The translations under genes and the position numbers were made by a program. From the NCBI GenBank assembly GCA_965243245.1, contig OZ251536.1:1488001-1552000 (forward strand): DNA of 64,000 bases, written 5' to 3'. How positions within the stretch are numbered: the first letter of the stretch is position 1; the number at the start of each line of letters is the position of its first letter. The notes beneath the pieces were generated by a model. The model did no database searches, had not been told where the DNA came from, and was given only the letters and a program-made list of their open reading frames with translations. Shown here in pieces: positions 17,343-26,960 of this stretch. The DNA is from JAYQKL01 sp965243245 (GTDB taxonomy: Bacteria > Pseudomonadota > Alphaproteobacteria > RS24).

Positions 17343-18134
17343 CTAATCAAGCACCAACTCTTTGAGCAATTGCTTATGTAAAATGTCATTGGTCGCTATA
17401 ATCTCGCCCGTGTCCAAAAAATGCTGCCTGTTCTTTAAATCACTAACCATGCCGCCAGCTTCTTGGACCAACACACAGCCCGCCGCAATATCCCAAGGCT
17501 TCAAACCACGTTCCCAAAAACCATCAACCCGTCCAGCTGCAACATAAGCAAGATCAAGCGAAGCCGCCCCCATGCGCCGCAGACCAGAAATTTTAGGCAA
17601 CATCGTATCAATCTCTTTAACAAAAGCAGAACGCCCCTCGCGCGTGCCATGCGGTATCCCGCACGCAAAAACAGCGTCACCAAAATTGGTGCGCCCTGAA
17701 ACGCGGATCCGCTTATTATTCATATAAGCACCTTGCCCGCGTTCGGTATAAAATAAATCATCTGTTATTGGGTTGTAAATCACACCCGCAACTAACTCAC
17801 CCTCGCGCTCAAGCGCAATAGAAATAGCAAAATGCGGAATCCCATGGAGAAAATTTGTCGTGCCATCTAACGGGTCAACAATCCATCTATGCGACTTATC
17901 GCCGCCTTTGGTTATGCCGCTTTCTTCCATCAGCAGCCCATAACCGGGACGTGCTTGCATCAGCTCTTCTTTTAAAATCTGCTCGGCTTTTAAATCGGCA
18001 TTGGAAACAAAATCCCCCGGCCCTTTGCGAGAAACTTGAAGATTCTCAATTTCACCAAAATCACGACGCAATCCACGTGCCGCCTTCTCGGCAGCACTTA
18101 TCATAACATTCAAGTTTGGGGAGCGCGGCGCCAT
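17343..18134 (-). CDS. suhB: inositol monophosphatase family protein
   Basis: A 263-residue Mg-dependent phosphatase of the IMPase/SuhB family. The metal-binding motif WIVDPLDGTTNF lies near residues 83-94, EESG near 67-70 and the second aspartate in KPWDIAAG near 212. Members hydrolyse inositol-1-phosphate or similar phosphates, and E. coli SuhB also acts in rRNA antitermination. It lies 11 bases downstream of efp on the same strand and is probably the last gene of the fabI-aroC-thiE-efp-suhB run. Confidence 0.9.
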   Translation of the reverse strand: MAPRSPNLNVMISAAEKAARGLRRDFGEIENLQVSRKGPGDFVSNADLKAEQILKEELMQARPGYGLLMEESGITKGGDKSHRWIVDPLDGTTNFLHGIPHFAISIALEREGELVAGVIYNPITDDLFYTERGQGAYMNNKRIRVSGRTNFGDAVFACGIPHGTREGRSAFVKEIDTMLPKISGLRRMGAASLDLAYVAAGRVDGFWERGLKPWDIAAGCVLVQEAGGMVSDLKNRQHFLDTGEIIATNDILHKQLLKELVLD

Positions 18135-18145
18135 AAAATAAACCT

Positions 18146-18709
18146 TTAGTCAGCACGTTTGAGATAAATAACTTCATTCGTATCAACAATAATTTTATCC
18201 CCAGTTGCAATGAAAGGTGGGACCATTACCCTAATCTGGTTTTCACAGATAGCCGGCTTGTTCGAGGAAGCCGCCGTTTGACCCTTCACAACCGGTTCGG
18301 TTTCATAAACCTCAAGAGTCACATGATCAGGAAGCCGAATACCCAACGGTTTTTCTTCATAGCTTTCAACCACAATCAGCATGCCTTCTTGTAAAAATGC
18401 CTTGCGTGCGCCAATAAAATCAGCCTGTAATTCAATCTGGTCATAGGTCGCCGTATTCATGAAAGTTAAAACACCATCAGACTCATAAAGATATTGGTAA
18501 TCAGTTTGCTCAAGTCTGACGCGCTCAACTTTGTCGGCAGAGCGGAAACGCTCATTCAATTTGGAACCATTACTTAAATTTTTCAGCTCAACCTGCACAA
18601 AAGCACCTCCCTTGCCCGGCTTGACATGTTGCAATTTCACAACAAGCCACAATTCCCTATTGTGCTGAAGCACATTGCTAGGACGGATTTCATTGCCAGT
18701 AATTTTCAT
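18146..18709 (-). CDS. efp: translation elongation factor P
   Basis: A 187-residue EF-P, which enters the ribosomal E site and relieves stalling at polyproline stretches. The N-terminal KOW-like domain carries the tip loop VKPGKGGAFVQV, whose lysine is the residue modified by EpmA-type enzymes in some bacteria; the modification enzymes are not in this window. The central OB domains end with DKIIVDTNEVIYLKR. A typical length and good conservation leave little doubt. Confidence 0.97.
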   Translation of the reverse strand: MKITGNEIRPSNVLQHNRELWLVVKLQHVKPGKGGAFVQVELKNLSNGSKLNERFRSADKVERVRLEQTDYQYLYESDGVLTFMNTATYDQIELQADFIGARKAFLQEGMLIVVESYEEKPLGIRLPDHVTLEVYETEPVVKGQTAASSNKPAICENQIRVMVPPFIATGDKIIVDTNEVIYLKRAD

Positions 18710-18779
18710 GCGTTAGCTCCAAAATATCAAGGCGGATACGTGCGCTTCTGATAACATTTCCCGCCCAGAAAACAAAGCG

Positions 18780-19415
18780 TTAAGCACTCAATAGAGCGTT
18801 AAATGCCGCAACCGCTCGCTTTGAGCCATCTGCATGTCCCCAAACCCCCTGACTAACAGCAATAAAATCGGCACCGGCCTCAATTAACGGGCGCACATTC
18901 TCAACCGTGATGCCCCCAATAGCAACACAAGGCAATTCCATCGTCGATTGCCACCAAGATAAAATTTCCAAATCAGCAGAAAATTTTGAAACCTTCGTCA
19001 GTGTCGGATAAAAAGCCCCAAACGCGACATAATCTGCTCCCGCCTCGCCCGCAACCATGGCGAGGTGGCGTGAATTATGGCAAGTAACCCCAATAATTGC
19101 ATCCTTACCCAAAAGTACCCGCGCCTTCGCATAAGCCATGTCGTCTTGCCCAATATGGACGCCATCCGCACCCGTTAATTTCACCAAATCAGGGCGGTCA
19201 TTAATCAAAAAAGCAACATTATGCGCATGGGCAATAGCAATAAGGCGCCCGCAGCTGGCTATTATTTCAGTGTCGGGCACTGGAATACCTGCTTTGTTTT
19301 TCAGCCGTAACTGAAAACAAGCAACATCGCCGCCCTTAAGCGCGCGCTCAAAATGGGCGGCAAATTCATCAAGATTAATCTCAGGCGGGCTGACTAAATA
19401 AAGGCGGGGTTTCAT
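18780..19415 (-). CDS. thiE: thiamine-phosphate synthase
   Basis: A 211-residue TIM-barrel enzyme that joins HMP-diphosphate and thiazole phosphate to thiamine phosphate. Visible motifs are the diphosphate-binding FLINDRPDL near residue 69, DGVHIGQDDM near 83, IGVTCHN near 105 and VAIGGIT near 157. It lies 9 bases from aroC, so it is likely in the same transcript. I see no TPP riboswitch upstream, which fits its position inside an operon of unrelated genes. Confidence 0.92.
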   Translation of the reverse strand: MKPRLYLVSPPEINLDEFAAHFERALKGGDVACFQLRLKNKAGIPVPDTEIIASCGRLIAIAHAHNVAFLINDRPDLVKLTGADGVHIGQDDMAYAKARVLLGKDAIIGVTCHNSRHLAMVAGEAGADYVAFGAFYPTLTKVSKFSADLEILSWWQSTMELPCVAIGGITVENVRPLIEAGADFIAVSQGVWGHADGSKRAVAAFNALLSA

Positions 19416-19424
19416 GGGGTGCTT

Positions 19425-20510
19425 TTAGCCACTTTGTCCACGGTGGCGCAAAACATGGTCCGCCAAAACCAGTGCCATCATCGCCTCACCAACCGGAACA
19501 GCACGAATGCCCACGCAAGGATCATGACGCCCTTTGGTGACAATCTCGGTTTCATCACCAGAGCGGTCAACGGTTTTACGCGGCGTTAAAATAGAAGATG
19601 TTGGCTTAACAGCAAAGCGCACAATAATGTCTTGTCCAGTGGAAATACCGCCCAAAATACCGCCCGCATGATTAGACCCAAACTGCGGTGCGGGGTCTCC
19701 AGCAGACATTTCATCAGCATTTTCTTCGCCCGATAAACCCGCAACGCCAAAGCCTTCCCCAATTTCAACACCCTTAACAGCATTGATACTCATCATCGCA
19801 TTAGCCAGCTCCGCATCAAGTTTGCCATATACCGGCGCACCAAGTCCAAGCGGAACATTGCGCGCCCTAACCTCAATAATAGCACCACAAGAAGAACCCG
19901 CCTTGCGGATGCCATCAAGATAGTCTTCCCAGATTTTTACCGCTTTGGAATCTGGACACCAAAAAGGATTTTGGTCAATCACGTCCCAATCCCAATTTGT
20001 GCGCTCAATTTTATGGCAACCCAATTGAACAAGCGCGCCTTTAATCTCAACATGGCTAAGAATTTTACGCGCAATACCGCCCGCCGCAACCCGTGCCGCC
20101 GTTTCACGCGCAGAAGAACGCCCCCCACCACGGTAATCTCTAATGCCATATTTTTCCATATAGGTGAAGTCAGCATGACCGGGGCGGTATTTGTCTTTAA
20201 TATCGCTGTAATCTTTCGGCCTCTGATCCGTGTTCTCAATCAATAAGGAGATAGGCGTTCCTGTCGTTACTTGTTCGCCAGTATCGGGGTCTTCAAACAC
20301 ACCAGACAGAATTTTCACCTCATCAGACTCGCGCCGCTGAGTGGTGAAACGGTTTTGTCCCGGTTTTCGGTAATCCAGCCAGTGTTGTAAATCAGCTGCA
20401 ACTAAAGGTAAGCGCGGCGGCACACCATCAACGACACACCCTATCGCCGCCCCGTGACTTTCACCCCAAGTCGTAAACCTTAATAAATGACCAAAGCTAT
20501 TATGCGACAT
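19425..20510 (-). CDS. aroC: chorismate synthase
   Basis: A 361-residue enzyme that forms chorismate from EPSP using reduced FMN as the last step of the shikimate pathway. Family signatures are GESHGAAIGCVVDGVPP near residue 17, GGGRSSARETAARVAAG near 128 and VPVGEAMMALVLADHVLR near 335. It lies 13 bases after fabI on the same strand. Essential in an organism that makes its own aromatic amino acids. Confidence 0.97.
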   Translation of the reverse strand: MSHNSFGHLLRFTTWGESHGAAIGCVVDGVPPRLPLVAADLQHWLDYRKPGQNRFTTQRRESDEVKILSGVFEDPDTGEQVTTGTPISLLIENTDQRPKDYSDIKDKYRPGHADFTYMEKYGIRDYRGGGRSSARETAARVAAGGIARKILSHVEIKGALVQLGCHKIERTNWDWDVIDQNPFWCPDSKAVKIWEDYLDGIRKAGSSCGAIIEVRARNVPLGLGAPVYGKLDAELANAMMSINAVKGVEIGEGFGVAGLSGEENADEMSAGDPAPQFGSNHAGGILGGISTGQDIIVRFAVKPTSSILTPRKTVDRSGDETEIVTKGRHDPCVGIRAVPVGEAMMALVLADHVLRHRGQSG

Positions 20511-20523
20511 AATTTATGTTTTC

Positions 20524-21354
20524 CTATGGAATGGCTTTAGGCTCGCCCTGTTTGCTCGCTTTGAGCTCGTCAAAAGCCGCCATGCCAATAGTGTTGTAAC
20601 CAGCATCCACATAGTGAATTTCACCCGTCACGCCGTCGGCCATGTCGGAAAGTAGGTAAACGGCTGAACGACCAACTTGCTCTTGTGTTATATTGCGGCG
20701 CATCGGGGCGTTGGCTTCGTTCCACTTCAGCATTTCTCGAAAATCGCCAATGCCCGCCGCCGCTAAAGTGCGAATGGGACCGGCCGAAATAGAGTTAACC
20801 CGAATACCCTTCACGCCTAAATCTGAAGCCAAATAACGCACACTCGCTTCTAATGCAGCCTTAGCAACCCCCATCACATTGTAATGTGGAATAACTTTCT
20901 GCGCCCCATAATATGACATGGTAAGTAAAGAACCACCTTCACTCATAAGAGCTTCGGCATGGCGCGCAACTGCCGTAAAGGAATAGCAAGAAATATTCAA
21001 AGCCCTGTCAAAAGCTAAAGAGGAAGTGTCAACATAACGTCCCATTAATTCTTCCTTGCCAGCAAAAGCAATCGCATGAACAACAAAATCAAGATGACCC
21101 CATGTCGCTTTTAATTTATCAAATAAAGCCTGCATGCTGTCTTCATCGGTTACGTCACAAGGCTCAATAAGCGTGGAATTCACAGATGAAGCAAGCGGTC
21201 TAACACGGCGCTCAAGGTTCTCCCCCTGATAGGTAAAGGCTAATTGCGCCCCCGCATCAGCACAAGCGCGCGCAATACCCCAAGCAATCGAGTTCTTATT
21301 GGCAACCCCCATAATTAATCCGCGTTTTCCTTGCATAATAGTCTTTGAACTCAT
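20524..21354 (-). CDS. fabI: enoyl-ACP reductase (NADH)
   Basis: A 276-residue short-chain dehydrogenase that reduces enoyl-ACP in fatty acid elongation. FabI-specific features are the atypical nucleotide loop GVANKNSIAWGIA near residue 16, the active-site tyrosine and lysine in YYGAQKVIPHYNVMGVAKA, and SAGPIRTLAA near 196. It heads the minus-strand operon fabI-aroC-thiE-efp-suhB and is divergent from pdxH across 152 bases. The triclosan/isoniazid-type target. Confidence 0.96.
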   Translation of the reverse strand: MSSKTIMQGKRGLIMGVANKNSIAWGIARACADAGAQLAFTYQGENLERRVRPLASSVNSTLIEPCDVTDEDSMQALFDKLKATWGHLDFVVHAIAFAGKEELMGRYVDTSSLAFDRALNISCYSFTAVARHAEALMSEGGSLLTMSYYGAQKVIPHYNVMGVAKAALEASVRYLASDLGVKGIRVNSISAGPIRTLAAAGIGDFREMLKWNEANAPMRRNITQEQVGRSAVYLLSDMADGVTGEIHYVDAGYNTIGMAAFDELKASKQGEPKAIP

Positions 21355-21506
21355 TTTTCTATGCCCTCATTTTTGTTTTTAAATATAAACCCATATTCCA
21401 TTCTTATAGCGTAAAAAAAACCATTTCGCTATGCTCGCATTTTACCCTATCTATTATATTAATGGTGCGGGTAGTTATACCAACTGAAAAATGAAAAGGT
21501 TAAAAA

Positions 21507-22106
21507 ATGGATTTCGATAATCCTCCCCAACAACCCTTGACGATATTCAATAATTGGTTGGCAGAGGCCGAACAAAAAGAACCCAATGATCCAAAGGCAG
21601 TGGCTATGGCGACGGTTGATGAAAATGGCTTGCCAAATGTTCGAATGGTACTCCTCAAAGGGTTAAGTGACGCAGGGTTTGTGTTTTATTCAAACTTTGA
21701 AAGCACCAAGGGAGACGAGCTTAAAGCAAACCCTAAGGCGGCTATGTGTTTTCATTGGAAATCTATGCGCCGCCAAGTGCGTGTGCGCGGCCCCGTAGTG
21801 CAAGTGGATGATGTGACGGCAGATGCCTATTTTGCCTCTCGTACACGCGAAAGCCGCATTGGGGCATGGGCCTCACAGCAATCTCGCCCTGTTGAAAATC
21901 GCGCCAAACTTGAGGCTGTCGTGCAGACCGCCGCAGAAAAATTTGACCAGCAGGAAATTACTCGCCCCCCCCAATGGTCGGGGTGGCGGATAACGCCCTT
22001 ATATATTGAGTTTTGGCGCGATGGCGCGTTTCGTCTACATGACCGCTTAGTATATGAACGGGCCGACATTGAAACCTCATGGGAAACAAAACGACTTTAT
22101 CCTTAA
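21507..22106 (+). CDS. pdxH: pyridoxamine 5'-phosphate oxidase
   Basis: A 199-residue FMN enzyme that oxidises PNP and PMP to pyridoxal phosphate. Conserved parts are NVRMVLLKG near residue 44, the FMN-binding FYSNFESTKGDEL, HWKSMRRQVRVRG near 89, and the C-terminal FWRDGAFRLHDRLVYER. A run of eight C at 21965-21972 encodes part of TRPPQWSG. The gene is divergent from fabI and followed by the acyl-CoA ligase. Confidence 0.95.
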   Translation: MDFDNPPQQPLTIFNNWLAEAEQKEPNDPKAVAMATVDENGLPNVRMVLLKGLSDAGFVFYSNFESTKGDELKANPKAAMCFHWKSMRRQVRVRGPVVQVDDVTADAYFASRTRESRIGAWASQQSRPVENRAKLEAVVQTAAEKFDQQEITRPPQWSGWRITPLYIEFWRDGAFRLHDRLVYERADIETSWETKRLYP

Positions 22107-22234
22107 AGGAAAACAAATAAAGCCTAGTTATTTTGCACATTTATCTAACCACGTGCCCTTGAAGTTATGGGTGAGTTATGCTTGCATATCAGGAAGATAT
22201 TTTGAAAATTTTGGACGATTTGAGAGGGAAAAAC

Positions 22235-23872
22235 ATGCTCGGACAAATGCAAAACCAACCATTGCTGATTAATAGCATATTGGATCACGCAAACTTAAAT
22301 TATGGCGACCGTGAAATCGTCACGCGCCTCGTTGATAACAGTATTCATCGTGAAACCTACGCTGATGCTCATTTGCGTGCACGTAAAATGTCACAAGCTC
22401 TCATGAAGCTAGGTTTTAAAAAAGGTGACGTAATAGCCACGATGGCATGGAACTCGCATCGCCATTTTGAAAGCTGGTATGCCATTACCGGTATAGGCGG
22501 GGCTTATCATACGCTAAATCCACGCCTCTTTACCGAGCAATTGGATTATATCATCAACCATGCAGAAGATAAGCTGATATTTGTGGACACAAGTTTTGTG
22601 TCTATTCTTGAAGGATTGCAGGATAAATTATCGCACGTAAAAGGCTATATCATCATGACCGATGAAGCATCCATGCCTGACACTCGCCTGAATAAGGCTC
22701 ATTGTTATGAGACTTTGATTAAGCAACAAGATGGCGATTTTAAATGGATTGATGTAGATGAAAATGATGCGTGCGGTATTTGTTATACATCAGGCACAAC
22801 GGGGAATCCAAAAGGCGTGGTGTATTCGCATCGCTCAAATGTGTTGCATACGCTTATCGTTAATGGAGCTGATATTCTTGGATTCAATTCGCAAACCACT
22901 ATTTTACCAGTCGTGCCGATGTTCCACGCCAATGCATGGGGCATCGCCTTTGCGGCACCTGCGGTCGGGGCAAAAATTGTCAATCCCGGCATGGCAATGG
23001 ACGGGGCAAGCATTTATGAACTGCTCCAAACTGAAAAAGTAACCGAAACAGCCGCAGTCCCAACCATTTGGATGATGCTGTTGCAATATATTGAAGAAAA
23101 TAAACTCGACTTACCTTACTTGAATCGGGTGACCATTGGCGGCTCAGCAACGCCGCGCATCATGATCGAAAAATTTGAACGCGATTATGGCGTCAGCGTT
23201 AATCATGCTTGGGGCATGACCGAAACGTCTCCGTTGGGGACTATCGGGTCACTCAAATATGGCATGGAAGAGTATGACTTTGAAGAAATCGTTGAGCTGA
23301 AACTAAAACAAGGACGCCCACCTTATCTTGTGTCCTTGAAAATTACTGATGATGAAAATAACGAACTTCCACGTGATGGAAAAGCGTTTGGGAATCTGAA
23401 AATTAAAGGCCCTTACATTATCAAGAGTTACCTCAAAGACGAGGGCGGCGATATTCTTGACGATGAAGGCTATTTCGATACCGGAGATGTCGCAACAATC
23501 GACCCGCAAGGCTATATCCAAATTACTGACCGCGCAAAGGATGTCGTTAAATCTGGCGGCGAATGGATTTCAAGTATCGAAATCGAAAACATTGCAGTCG
23601 GGCATGAAAACATCGCAGAAGCCGCCGTCATTGGTCTGCCACACCCTAAATGGGATGAACGACCATTATTGATTGTCGTGCCTAAAGAGGGCACTTCTGT
23701 TACTAAGGAAAGCGTGCTGGCATATCTGGATGGTAAAATAGTCAAATGGTGGATGCCAGATGATGTCGCTTTTGTCGAGGAAATCCCTCATACGGCAACA
23801 GGTAAAATTAAAAAAACCACATTGCGAGAACAATTTAAGGATTTTCAATTGGCAACACTCATGGAGAAGTAA
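22235..23872 (+). CDS. long-chain fatty acyl-CoA ligase (AMP-forming)
   Basis: A 545-residue member of the ANL superfamily that activates a carboxylic acid through an acyl-adenylate to the CoA thioester. Seen in order: the P-loop YTSGTTGNPKGV near residue 187, HAWGMTETSPLGT near 326, the YFDTGD motif near 413, the hinge ITDRAKD, and the catalytic lysine in TGKIKKTTLRE near the end. I choose the ATG at 22235, behind GAGAGGG, over an upstream in-frame ATG. Chain-length preference is unknown. It is 1 base from the DUF1499 gene. Confidence 0.9.
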   Translation: MLGQMQNQPLLINSILDHANLNYGDREIVTRLVDNSIHRETYADAHLRARKMSQALMKLGFKKGDVIATMAWNSHRHFESWYAITGIGGAYHTLNPRLFTEQLDYIINHAEDKLIFVDTSFVSILEGLQDKLSHVKGYIIMTDEASMPDTRLNKAHCYETLIKQQDGDFKWIDVDENDACGICYTSGTTGNPKGVVYSHRSNVLHTLIVNGADILGFNSQTTILPVVPMFHANAWGIAFAAPAVGAKIVNPGMAMDGASIYELLQTEKVTETAAVPTIWMMLLQYIEENKLDLPYLNRVTIGGSATPRIMIEKFERDYGVSVNHAWGMTETSPLGTIGSLKYGMEEYDFEEIVELKLKQGRPPYLVSLKITDDENNELPRDGKAFGNLKIKGPYIIKSYLKDEGGDILDDEGYFDTGDVATIDPQGYIQITDRAKDVVKSGGEWISSIEIENIAVGHENIAEAAVIGLPHPKWDERPLLIVVPKEGTSVTKESVLAYLDGKIVKWWMPDDVAFVEEIPHTATGKIKKTTLREQFKDFQLATLMEK

Positions 23873-23873
23873 A

Positions 23874-24605
23874 ATGTCGCGGGAAAGAATGGATAAAATA
23901 TGTGCGTGGGGAAGGCGTTGCTCGGTAACGGGCCTTGTCTTACTGCTGGGGGGAACAGCATTGTTTCGCCTCGAGTTCATGGAGTTTAGGCTACCATTTT
24001 TAAGCGTTGTGCTGGGGGCTCTCTTGGCTTTGATGGGGCTCATATTGTCTCTGATCATTCTGCCGCATCAAGGCGATAGAAGTTTTAAGAAAAAAATTCG
24101 CGTCAATATATTAATCAGCGTGCTGACACTCTTCTTTCCGATAACGGCACTGGTCTCGGGCATGAATGCGCCGTCCATTCATGATATTACAACCGATACC
24201 CAGAACCCGCCCGTTTTTAAGGCCGTTGTCAAAATAAGACCCGCCAATGCCAATACGCTGGATATTAAGCCTGATGATATGGAAATCCAAAAACAAGCCT
24301 ATCCCGATATGAAACCCTTATATATTGAGATACCCAAACCTATTTTGTTTGCTCAAGCACTGGTGCTGGTCGAAAATCGTGGCTGGGAACTGGTCGCCAA
24401 AAATAGTCAACGCGGCGAAATAGAAGCCGTGGCGACAACCCCGTCTTTTGGATTCAAAGATGATGTCATCATTCGTATCACCAAGGATGATAACAGATAC
24501 CGGGTCGATATGAGGTCTGTTTCGCGCGCGGGCAAAGGCGATTTAGGGGCGAATGCAAAACGCATTAAGGCGTTCTTGGAAGAGCTTAAATTAGCTTTAC
24601 AATAG
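23874..24605 (+). CDS. DUF1499 family membrane protein
   Basis: A 243-residue protein with three hydrophobic segments in the first 100 residues followed by a DUF1499 domain. Domain landmarks are NAPSIHDITTDTQNPPVF near residue 97, IEAVATTPSFGFKDD near 181 and VDMRSVSRAGKGDLGANA near 205. The function is unknown. The ATG at 23874 directly follows the ligase stop, so the two genes should be co-translated. Its end overlaps the convergent metallo-hydrolase by 9 bases. Confidence 0.85.
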   Translation: MSRERMDKICAWGRRCSVTGLVLLLGGTALFRLEFMEFRLPFLSVVLGALLALMGLILSLIILPHQGDRSFKKKIRVNILISVLTLFFPITALVSGMNAPSIHDITTDTQNPPVFKAVVKIRPANANTLDIKPDDMEIQKQAYPDMKPLYIEIPKPILFAQALVLVENRGWELVAKNSQRGEIEAVATTPSFGFKDDVIIRITKDDNRYRVDMRSVSRAGKGDLGANAKRIKAFLEELKLALQ

Positions 24606-25526
24606 CGAATAATGGTTCTTTAAACGCGGGAGCCCATGACATTTAATCCGTCCAGTTTGAACCATACCCTGCAAATGAGCCAGCATAGACATCGCCGCCG
24701 CTGGATGCAGTTTTTTGTCAATATCTGCATAAATGACCTCTACCATGGGCTGTATCTGACTTAAGCCTGCCTTTAATTGTGCTATAATTTGCTCTTCACG
24801 TGCTTGTCTGTGTTCAATATAGGCGCGAATAAATTCTTTAGGCTCTTCTATAGCTGGCCCATGTGTCGGGCGCAGTAAAACATCATCCCGAAACAATAGC
24901 TTTTCAAGCGATTGCATGTAATCAGCCATATTGCCTTCTGGCGGCGCAATAATCGAAGTTGACCAACCCATAATATGATCGCCCGTAAAAAGAGTTTTTT
25001 CTTGCCCAAGCGAAAAGCAAAAGTGATTGCCAATATGACCCGGCGTGAAAACCGCTTCCAACGTCCAATTATGACCCGCAATGATGTCGCCATCCTTTAG
25101 CACAATGTCCGGGCAATAGTCATTATCTACAGCCTCTTCAAGCTTGATGCCTGCAACAAGCTCGGGCAGATCTGGATCAAGTGCCGCCGTCTGAAGAGGT
25201 CTGTCCTCGCCTCCGCAAATCAAAGCATGCGTTTTTTCTTTTAAATATTTTGCCAAAGGCGAATGATCCGAATGCGTATGAGTCACCATGATATGGCTGA
25301 CCGTTTCTTCTGGCGATAAAGCCGCGAGCAACGCATCAAGGTGGCGCATGTCATGCGGGCCAGGGTCTAAAATAGCAACGCACCCCGTGCCAATAATAAA
25401 ACTCCCCGTGCCAGTATAGGTGAAAGCACTCGGATTCTCACAGGTCACACGCCTGACAAGCGGCGATAGCTGTTGGCATTTGCCATAAACTGGCTCAAGA
25501 TCATGTATAAAAGGTATTTGGTTCAT
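24597..25526 (-). CDS. MBL-fold metallo-hydrolase (LACTB2-like)
   Basis: A 309-residue metallo-beta-lactamase-fold protein. The zinc-binding motif THTHSDHSP lies near residue 101, the later ligands appear in FTPGHIGNHF (near 180) and FTGDHIMGWS, and RPTHGP follows near 239. A C-terminal helical domain (about 250-309) is typical of the LACTB2/RNase-like subgroup. The likely substrate is a small-molecule ester or thioester, or RNA as in human LACTB2; I cannot decide. It is divergent from the lactonase-like gene. Confidence 0.85.
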   Translation of the reverse strand: MNQIPFIHDLEPVYGKCQQLSPLVRRVTCENPSAFTYTGTGSFIIGTGCVAILDPGPHDMRHLDALLAALSPEETVSHIMVTHTHSDHSPLAKYLKEKTHALICGGEDRPLQTAALDPDLPELVAGIKLEEAVDNDYCPDIVLKDGDIIAGHNWTLEAVFTPGHIGNHFCFSLGQEKTLFTGDHIMGWSTSIIAPPEGNMADYMQSLEKLLFRDDVLLRPTHGPAIEEPKEFIRAYIEHRQAREEQIIAQLKAGLSQIQPMVEVIYADIDKKLHPAAAMSMLAHLQGMVQTGRIKCHGLPRLKNHYSLL

Positions 25527-25617
25527 AATTGCCCTTTAAAGAGGTTTGCTTCCTATGGCGTTGATGTCTAAACTTATCGCTACTATACGCCGTTTTCAAG
25601 AAACAGAAAATTATTTA

Positions 25618-25650
25618 AGCTCTTAATCTAGCTAAGCTCTTATCTAGCTA
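25618..25650. repeat. 16/17-bp tandem duplication in an intergenic region
   Basis: AAGCTCTTAATCTAGCT at 25618-25634 is followed directly by the same unit lacking one A at 25635-25650. It lies 16 bases upstream of the lactonase-like gene and could affect its leader. Confidence 0.85.
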
Positions 25651-25665
25651 AGGATTGTTAAAACA

Positions 25666-26745
25666 ATGAATAAAATAAAAACAACTATTAAACATGCTAG
25701 CTTTACACTACTGGCAATTATATTGGCTTTTTTGTTCTGGCCTGTCTCCATTCAGCCTGTGGTTTATGAAACGGGGCCTGTCCTTACGGGTATTCCGCCT
25801 TATGAACACAATAATGCTCTTTCTAAAGCGCGGCTTATTCCCGTTAACGGACATGGTCCTGAGGGGTTGGCGCGCGGTGCTGATAACCGTCTTTATACGG
25901 GGCTTCATGATGGGCGAATCATTGCTTTTGATGAGCTGACAGGCGAAAGCGAAACATTGGCAAATACAGGCGGGCGTCCGCTGGCTATGATGTTTGATGC
26001 TAACGCCAATTTAATCATTTGTGATGTTGTTAAAGGGTTGCTGTCTCTTAGCCCCGACAATGAACTAACAACCCTAGTGGATAGTTACCAAGGAACAAAA
26101 CTAAAATTTGTCGATGCACTCGATATTGACGCACAAGGACGTATTTGGTTTTCTGATGCTTCACAAAGATTCGAAATTGGGGATAACCTCGCTTATTTAT
26201 TCGAATCCAGCACAACAGGGCGGCTGTTTAATTATCAGCCGAAAACGGGAGAGCTGAATCTGGTTTTGGATAATTTAGGCTTTGCAAATGGCGTGGTGCT
26301 ATCAGAGGATGAGGATTATGTGCTGGTTAATGAAACCACACGCCATCGTGTCACACGCTATTGGCTCAAGGGCTCTAAGGCAGGTAGCAAAGATACCTTT
26401 ATAGACAATTTGCCGGGCTTTCCAGATAATATCACGGCGGCGCCGGACGGCGGGTATTGGCTTGCGCTTGTGCAGGTTCGTGACTCTGGGCTTGATGATT
26501 TGTCGACTAAACCTTTTTGGCGCAAGGTGGTTTATCGAGTGATGACAGTTTTTGGGTCGAGTTTTCCATTGAATCACAGCATCGCCGTTTTATTGGCCGA
26601 AGATGGGTCTGTGCGGATGGCATTAGATGCCAAAGATGGAGATATTTATGCTGTGACCAATGTACAGGAAATGGACGGTAAGCTCTATGTTTCTAGTCTG
26701 ACGGCACCGCATTTGGGTATTTTAGAGATTCCGCGAGGGAATTAA
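25666..26745 (+). CDS. membrane-anchored SMP-30 / strictosidine synthase-like beta-propeller
   Basis: A 359-residue protein with a single N-terminal membrane helix (about residues 11-27) and a six-bladed propeller domain of the SMP-30/strictosidine-synthase-like type. Landmarks are GPEGLARGADNRLYTGLHDG near residue 62 and GFANGVVLSEDEDYVLVNET near 205, with the FPDNI element near 250. Relatives hydrolyse lactones or esters, or have arylesterase activity (APMAP). A periplasmic position is likely. It ends 59 bases before the tRNA gene. Confidence 0.82.
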   Translation: MNKIKTTIKHASFTLLAIILAFLFWPVSIQPVVYETGPVLTGIPPYEHNNALSKARLIPVNGHGPEGLARGADNRLYTGLHDGRIIAFDELTGESETLANTGGRPLAMMFDANANLIICDVVKGLLSLSPDNELTTLVDSYQGTKLKFVDALDIDAQGRIWFSDASQRFEIGDNLAYLFESSTTGRLFNYQPKTGELNLVLDNLGFANGVVLSEDEDYVLVNETTRHRVTRYWLKGSKAGSKDTFIDNLPGFPDNITAAPDGGYWLALVQVRDSGLDDLSTKPFWRKVVYRVMTVFGSSFPLNHSIAVLLAEDGSVRMALDAKDGDIYAVTNVQEMDGKLYVSSLTAPHLGILEIPRGN

Positions 26746-26804
26746 AAAAATATATCAAAACAACTAGATATATTAAGCGTGAGGCTTTATATATTTCCCT
26801 CAGT

Positions 26805-26879
<75 letters not shown>

Positions 26880-26960
26880 TTTTCCAGCTACCTTCAAACG
26901 TTTTGAGCTACCGTCTCAATTTTTTGAGGGCGGGTTGTACTGGGATATTGAAAGTCATCG

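Noticed and set aside
26915..26928. Terminator hairpin after the tRNA
   Set aside because: A five-base CTCAA/TTGAG stem with a T4 loop is AT-rich and is not followed by a T run.
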